A stretch of 33,911 bases of DNA from JAGMES01 sp023128035 (GTDB lineage: Bacteria; Bacillota; Halanaerobiia; DY22613), in the NCBI GenBank assembly GCA_030627905.1, contig DAOVRZ010000058.1, positions 1-33,911 of the forward strand. The letters run 5' to 3'. Position numbers and translations under genes: made by a program. The notes beneath the pieces are model-generated. The model saw only the letters and a program-made list of their open reading frames with translations, searched no databases and was not told where the DNA came from. Every line of letters begins with the position of its first letter. Positions within the stretch are counted from its first letter, which is position 1. Below, piece by piece: positions 29,983 through 33,911 of the stretch.

Positions 29983-31656
29983 TCAAGCAATCACACGTAT
30001 AATCTCATTCATTGTGATCAATCCCTGTTTGACTTTATGCATTGCATCATCTATAAGAGTTTTACTTTTTAAATATTGGTGTTGATATAAAATATCTATA
30101 TATGGATTCTTCGCAATTTTTGTTCGTAAATCATCATCTATTCGTAATATTTCAAAAATTCCAATTCGGCCATAATATCCTGATTGATTACACTTAGAAC
30201 AACCTTTTCCTATAAATAATTTCTCAGGTTCTTTTATTTTTTTGAATTGCAAAAAAATTCTTTCATTTTTAGTTATACTAGTTTCTTCAATACATTCGGG
30301 ACAGATTCTTCGTACCAAACGCTGAGCTACAACTCCAATTAAAGATGAACTGATAAGATATTCTGGAATATTCATATTACTTAATCGAGTTATTGTACTG
30401 ATAGCATCATTTGTATGTAAAGAACTCAATACCAAATGACCTGTTAATGCTGCCCTAATCGCAATATTTGCTGTTTCTTCATCTCTAATCTCACCTATCA
30501 TTAATACATCAGGATCCTGTCTTAATAATGACCGTAACGCCTTTGAAAAAGTTAAACCAGTCTTTTCATTCACCTGAATCTGATTAACTTGATTAATTCT
30601 ATATTCAACAGGATCTTCAACTGTAGAAATATTAATACCATGAGATATTATTGTTTTTATACTTGAAGATAGTGTAGTAGATTTTCCACTACCCGTTGGC
30701 CCAGTAATCAAAATTATTCCATGATTGTGATTGAGTAAATTTTTGTATATTTCTAAATCATCTCCCCAAAATCCTAGTTCTTCTAAAGAGATAATCTGAG
30801 TATTCTGATTTAAAATTCTTAATACTATCTTTTCACCATAAATCGTTTGAATTATTGATATTCGCAAGTCTATTAATGTTTGTCCAAACATATATGAAAT
30901 GCTACCATCTTGAGGCAAAAAACGCTGTGATATATCAAGATTTGCCATGATTTTAAATCTGGAGAGAAGGGGAGGATGAAGTTTTCGAGACAATTTCTGA
31001 AAAACAGACAATACTCCATCTATTCGATAACGAACTTGGGTCTCCTCACGTGATGGTTCAATATGTATATCACTAGCACGATTCTGAATCCCTTGATGAA
31101 TTATATGATTCGCCAAGCGAATAATCGGTGCTTGATCAATTTGCATCAACTCCGATTCCTCTTCTTCCACAGATTGTTTTACTTCTTCTTCTAATTGTTG
31201 TATAACCTGATGAGTAACGTGATGATCCATATGATAATAATGCTCTATAAATTCAAGAATTTGAGAAGGCATTGCTAATCTTGGAATTACCATTTTACCA
31301 GTAAGCATCTGAACTTCATCAAAAGCAAAAATATTATATGGATTAGCTATAGCAATATATAACTCACCCTCCTGAACTTCTAGGGGAAGACATATATGGC
31401 GACATGCTATTTTTTCGGGTATCAATGAAATTACCTGCGGGTTGATCTTCACTTCCTGAAGATCAACCCAAGGAATTTGATGAAGAATAGCTTTAGCTTT
31501 GACCAGCTCTAATTCAGTTAGAATTTTTAGTTCTAAAAGCAATACTTCTAGCGATTTTCCGGGATTGTTTTTTTTCTGTGATTCTATCTCCAATAACTCT
31601 TTTGAAGTAATTAAATTTAGATCTAACAATATCTCAGCGAGAGATCGTTTATCCAA
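29983..31656 (-). CDS. pilB: type IV pilus extension ATPase PilB/GspE
   Basis: A 557-residue hexameric assembly ATPase. The MshEN-like N-terminal domain includes LAEILLDLNLITSKELLE and the PWVDL segment. The core has Walker A GPTGSGKST (319-327), STVEDPVEYR (Asp box), Walker B DVLMIGEIRDEET and the His box GHLVLSSLHTN. The zinc-binding cysteines are Cys452/455 and Cys486/489. It starts at TTG behind GAGGAG. It lies 25 bases past the YgiT-type gene with no terminator between. No pilT homologue is in this window. Confidence 0.95.
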   Translation of the reverse strand: MDKRSLAEILLDLNLITSKELLEIESQKKNNPGKSLEVLLLELKILTELELVKAKAILHQIPWVDLQEVKINPQVISLIPEKIACRHICLPLEVQEGELYIAIANPYNIFAFDEVQMLTGKMVIPRLAMPSQILEFIEHYYHMDHHVTHQVIQQLEEEVKQSVEEEESELMQIDQAPIIRLANHIIHQGIQNRASDIHIEPSREETQVRYRIDGVLSVFQKLSRKLHPPLLSRFKIMANLDISQRFLPQDGSISYMFGQTLIDLRISIIQTIYGEKIVLRILNQNTQIISLEELGFWGDDLEIYKNLLNHNHGIILITGPTGSGKSTTLSSSIKTIISHGINISTVEDPVEYRINQVNQIQVNEKTGLTFSKALRSLLRQDPDVLMIGEIRDEETANIAIRAALTGHLVLSSLHTNDAISTITRLSNMNIPEYLISSSLIGVVAQRLVRRICPECIEETSITKNERIFLQFKKIKEPEKLFIGKGCSKCNQSGYYGRIGIFEILRIDDDLRTKIAKNPYIDILYQHQYLKSKTLIDDAMHKVKQGLITMNEIIRVIA

Positions 31657-31681
31657 GAAAAATCAGCTCCTCATCATCAAC

Positions 31682-32131
31682 TTATTCTGGTATAGATTCC
31701 TCCTGTGTATTCGTGTTACAAAACCGATATATATTTCTCTCTGGCTGTGATAGATTATGGGCACTTATACTTTGAATATACTCGATAAGTACTCCATAAG
31801 GAACCCGCCATTCACGACCAATCTTTGTTCCAGGTAGTTTACCATCGTTTAGCATAGCTATCACAACCTGATAGCTAACTGCCAAGAAAGCAGATACCTC
31901 CTCACAGGTAAGAAGATCATGAGGCTCAAAATTTCTAAACTTACGGTATTGATCGATAGTCTCTTCGATTATTCTTCCATATCGACTATCGATCAACTCT
32001 TCACCACATTCTGCACAAACCAAATGGGGAATCTCAGATACAATAATGGGAACTCCATAGTAAGTATGGCGGAACTTTTTTAACAACCGTTCAGTCTCAC
32101 CGCCACAGATTGGACATCTCTCCACAGGCAC
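31682..32131 (-). CDS. antitoxin-like YgiT-type zinc finger plus HTH protein
   Basis: A 149-residue protein. The N-terminal YgiT/MqsA-type zinc finger has CPIC (Cys6, Cys9) and CAEC (Cys39, Cys42). The C-terminal half (about 73-120, LLTCEEVSAFLAVSYQVVIAMLNDGKLPGTKIGREWRVPYGVLIEYI) is an excisionase-type (HTH_17) DNA-binding domain instead of the XRE-type domain of MqsA. YgiT-type proteins are usually the antitoxin and autorepressor of a type II toxin-antitoxin pair. It is preceded by the DUF4258 gene by 25 bases and followed by pilB. GTG start behind GGGGG. That it also regulates the pil genes is inference from position. Confidence 0.8.
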   Translation of the reverse strand: MPVERCPICGGETERLLKKFRHTYYGVPIIVSEIPHLVCAECGEELIDSRYGRIIEETIDQYRKFRNFEPHDLLTCEEVSAFLAVSYQVVIAMLNDGKLPGTKIGREWRVPYGVLIEYIQSISAHNLSQPERNIYRFCNTNTQEESIPE

Positions 32132-32156
32132 AAATAAAACCCCCTTTCCAATCCAA

Positions 32157-32513
32157 CTATTTGTTCTTTACGTACAATCCATCAGTCTGTTGTTCCCAGC
32201 CAATCTCTTCCCAGAAAAACATCACCGTAATCAATATAACTATCTTCTCACTATTTACTGCACAGACAACCCCAATTTCTTCACCATCTTGATTTCTGCT
32301 TTGTAAAGTATATTTAATTCTTAAATTGCCATAATGATCATAAGAACCTTCATGTCGAATAATTTTTGGATTATTTAAAGATTTTTTTAATTCTTTATAC
32401 GTTATCCCTCTTTCAACCATTCTCGTACCAAAATGCCGTGTAATAATTAGTTCTTGATGCTCCATAATTTGCATTTCAACGTTAGAATAATCATTTTCAT
32501 AATAGTTATTCAT
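32157..32513 (-). CDS. DUF4258 protein, putative toxin of a TA pair
   Basis: A 118-residue protein with the DUF4258 pattern: ITRHFGTRMVERGITYKELKKSL (His27, Arg31, Arg35), then the strand-rich region YDHYGNLRIKYTLQSR and IVILITVMFFW. DUF4258 proteins are often encoded just before YgiT-type zinc-finger antitoxins and are thought to be ribonuclease-like toxins; I see no direct proof of activity here. The ATG follows AAGGAGG. It is the first gene after the promoter at 32572-32601. Confidence 0.75.
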   Translation of the reverse strand: MNNYYENDYSNVEMQIMEHQELIITRHFGTRMVERGITYKELKKSLNNPKIIRHEGSYDHYGNLRIKYTLQSRNQDGEEIGVVCAVNSEKIVILITVMFFWEEIGWEQQTDGLYVKNK

Positions 32514-32571
32514 TTAACAGCCTCCTTATTAAAGTCGGCTCCAATCAATGTATATTCCCTCTCTCGAACTC

Positions 32572-32601
32572 ATTATAACTTATTTTAAATCAGTTTGTCA
32601 A
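32572..32601 (-). promoter_or_regulatory. promoter of the TA pair and probably the pil operon
   Basis: On the minus strand TTGACA (complement of 32596-32601), an 18-base spacer and TATAAT (complement of 32572-32577) are both exact consensus boxes. Since no terminator is seen through pilB and beyond, this may be the main promoter of the whole pil-aroQ-efp run. Confidence 0.7.
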
Positions 32602-32733
32602 TAGTTATCTTGATATATTTTTATTTAATTTAGTTTATTTTCCATTGCTATAAAATTAAAGCGTTAATATGTTAAATTACATAGCGATTTTTTTACTTTT
32701 GATACAAAATATAAATTACTTTTAAAAATAAAA

Positions 32734-32760
32734 AATCTCCTAAGATTATTTTAGGAGATT
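32734..32760 (-). terminator. terminator after the immunity-like pseudogene
   Basis: AATCTCCTAA (32734-32743) is complementary, with one mismatch, to TTAGGAGATT (32751-32760). On the minus strand it runs into TTTTTTATTTTT. It ends the decayed minus-strand gene ahead of the TA promoter. Confidence 0.8.
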
Positions 32761-32782
32761 AACTTTACAAACATAGTTTATT

Positions 32783-33681
32783 TTATTTTAATTCTTCTAG
32801 TTCTTCTTACAACATCTTCTCTACAACACCCACAATTTCTTGATATAAATCTAAGAAAAATTATACTTCATCAATAATTTTGACTGGCTCAAATTTAACG
32901 CCTCTAATTTTGTTTGTTTGAAAAAAATCATAAACTCTTTTAGAAACGATTACTATTTGCCGTGTTCTTTCTCCTCCTCCAAGCCATTCCTATGATTTAT
33001 TGAAATCTTTTATATCATGGATAGTTACTCTGTTATATACAGGGATTCCTTCAAGCGAATGTCCTTTTTTATCACATTTACATATTTTTGTGGATTCTAC
33101 TCTGCTTATTTTTGTTTTAGAACTCATTGAGGGCATTAACCCTGTAATAAATAATTGATATACGTCCTCACGTTCTCTTTTTTTCGATAATCTATTATTG
33201 GCCAAAATTCATATCCTTCTAATTTTTCATTGTCTATAAGACTTTTTAATTTCGATGTTACAATAAATTCATATATCCAATATAAAGACGAAATATCGTT
33301 TCTGCCCATTTTTTGTTTTTTCATCCAAAAGGGATTGATTTGCATCATTCCATTCAAACATTCTGAACATCCAGTTTTAATTTCGTATGACACTTCTTCA
33401 TAATTATCTTCAGGTTGTGGATACCCACAATATGTGCTTGGTATCAGCTGAAGAAGTTCTGCAAAATCTAATTCTTTTTTGTATAAATTTCTTGTTTAAA
33501 TTCTGTAAAATCAATTTTATTTTTTAAAAATTTTTCCCATTAAAATGTGATATTTTTCTGTATCAGTAAATATTTCTACAGCTTGTAGTATGTCTTCTCG
33601 AATTTTCAACCCTAATGGCTCTAAAATAACTTTAGCTTCTGTATGTTCCATATTAAAAATAATTTTTGAACGTATTCTCAT
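32783..33681 (-). pseudogene. decayed immunity-like gene, double-CxxCG-like
   Basis: Reading the minus strand from an ATG at 33681 (behind GAGG), frames can be joined into one protein of about 290 residues. It starts MRIRSKIIFNMEHTEAK, passes KIDFTEFKQEIYTK, LLQLIPSTYCGYPQPEDNYE, GCSECLNGMMQINPFW and FIVTSKLKSLIDNEKLEGYE, then ICKCDKKGHSLEGIPVYNRV and IVIVSKRVYDFFQTNKIRG plus VKFEPVKIID. Two related C-terminal-type segments (TSKLKSL..GYEFWPI and VSKRVYDFF..GVKFEPV) recall the double-CxxCG/Imm11-type immunity proteins. Lesions: frameshifts near 33510 and 33490 and in the A run at 33178-33184, a TAG at 32990, a frameshift near 32920, then two TAA codons (32861-32863 and near 32807). A 54-codon intact frame (33517-33681) could instead be a separate small gene. 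Confidence 0.6.
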
Positions 33682-33708
33682 AAAACAACCTCATTTCTGT
33701 TTAATAGT

Positions 33709-33836
33709 CTAATAGCATCCTTCAATAATATTCTTTAATTCAGGTGCATCATAATACAGCTCTAACGAGTAAATATTTTTCGATATATTTTGATATAATA
33801 GTTTCCAAAAATGCAAAAATATGATATAATATAATT
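33709..33836 (-). pseudogene. coding remnant ahead of the immunity-like gene
   Basis: The minus strand frame ending in a TAG at 33709-33711 reads FLHFWKLLYQNISKNIYSLELYYDAPELKNIIEGCY. It looks like natural protein and ends 27 bases before the ATG of the next gene. A stop closes it about 42 codons upstream, where AT-rich sequence and the plus-strand promoter begin. In a toxin-immunity arrangement this would be the C-terminal end of the toxin. I do not recognise the family. Confidence 0.35.
33791..33830 (+). promoter_or_regulatory. promoter with extended -10 boxes
   Basis: TGATATAAT occurs twice (33791-33799 and 33822-33830), each an extended -10 box. The second has TTTCCA 17 bases upstream as a fair -35. 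It precedes a strong ribosome binding site on the plus strand. Confidence 0.45.
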
Positions 33837-33863
33837 AGATATTATGTTGATTTATAGACATTT

Positions 33864-33911
33864 GGAGGGATTATTATGAAAAGAAAATAATATTTTTCGA
33901 AGAGTTTATGA
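33864..33911 (+). pseudogene. plus-strand gene start broken after four codons
   Basis: GGAGGG (33864-33869) lies 6 bases before an ATG (33876) that reads MKRK and then TAA (33888-33890). Adding one base in the A run would give MKRKIIFFEEFM and stay open to the window edge, so a single-base deletion in a real gene is likely. The product cannot be told from 12 residues; a transposase or recombinase start is only a guess. A four-residue leader peptide is the alternative. Confidence 0.4.

Noticed and set aside
1..33911. tRNA or rRNA genes
   Set aside because: No GTTCGA-type T-loop with a paired acceptor stem and no conserved rRNA segment was seen on either strand.

Overview
The window is AT-rich bacterial chromosome, and almost every gene lies on the minus strand in long, tightly packed operons. 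It combines a complete eight-gene spoIIIA sporulation operon, a multi-subunit [FeFe] hydrogenase with its maturase HydG, and a type IV pilus/secretion cluster that includes an outer-membrane secretin. That points to an anaerobic, fermentative member of the Firmicutes from an endospore-forming lineage that keeps an outer membrane. Halanaerobiales and relatives fit best. This placement is inference from gene content; no 16S or other phylogenetic marker was tested.

Layout from left to right. Bases 1-880 hold a decayed transposon-type (ExeA/TniB-like) AAA ATPase, cut at its 5' side by a 36-base palindrome and followed by a consensus promoter that runs straight into a terminator. Bases 1066-1530 hold a GNAT acetyltransferase. 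A hairpin-rich repeat (1577-1772) separates it from hydG. Two small tandem TPR-like paralogues come next, then a perfect-palindrome terminator and the hydrogenase operon, transcribed hydC/hndA - hndB - hydB/hndC - hydA/hndD from a promoter near 9060-9087. Bases 9291-13829 hold accB-accC-asp23-amaP-DUF2273-nusB-tsaD-like (transcription order), with a FapR-like operator over the accB promoter -10. Bases 14050-19391 are spoIIIAA to spoIIIAH, with a repeat element inserted between AB and AC. Bases 19566-31656 are one compact run: pilB, pilC, pilin, prepilin peptidase, four minor pilins in GspH-I-J-K order, pilM, N, O, P, secretin, aroQ, an Xaa-Pro aminopeptidase and efp. Just upstream of pilB, and probably on the same transcript, is a toxin-antitoxin-like pair (DUF4258 plus a YgiT-type zinc finger fused to an excisionase-type HTH) with a near-consensus sigma-A promoter. 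The right end (32783-33911) is a decay zone: a multiply broken CxxC-containing immunity-like gene, a coding remnant ahead of it, and a plus-strand gene start broken by an in-frame stop.

How the parts work together. HydABC with HndB should form a cytoplasmic NAD(P)/ferredoxin-linked, possibly electron-bifurcating hydrogenase; HydG supplies CO and cyanide for its H-cluster. AccB and AccC feed fatty-acid synthesis. Asp23, AmaP and DUF2273 form a membrane-anchored envelope-stress module. SpoIIIAA-AH build the mother-cell half of the feeding-tube channel across the forespore membranes. The pil genes encode a complete extension machine (ATPase, platform, pilins, peptidase, alignment complex, secretin), but no retraction ATPase pilT is present here.

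The most unusual points are: an EF-P with arginine rather than lysine at the modified loop position; the pilus operon headed by a toxin-antitoxin-like pair; related palindromic repeats that abut the stop codons of hydG and spoIIIAB; mutually exclusive hairpins between the tsaD-like gene and the hydrogenase promoter; and the FapR-like site on accBC.
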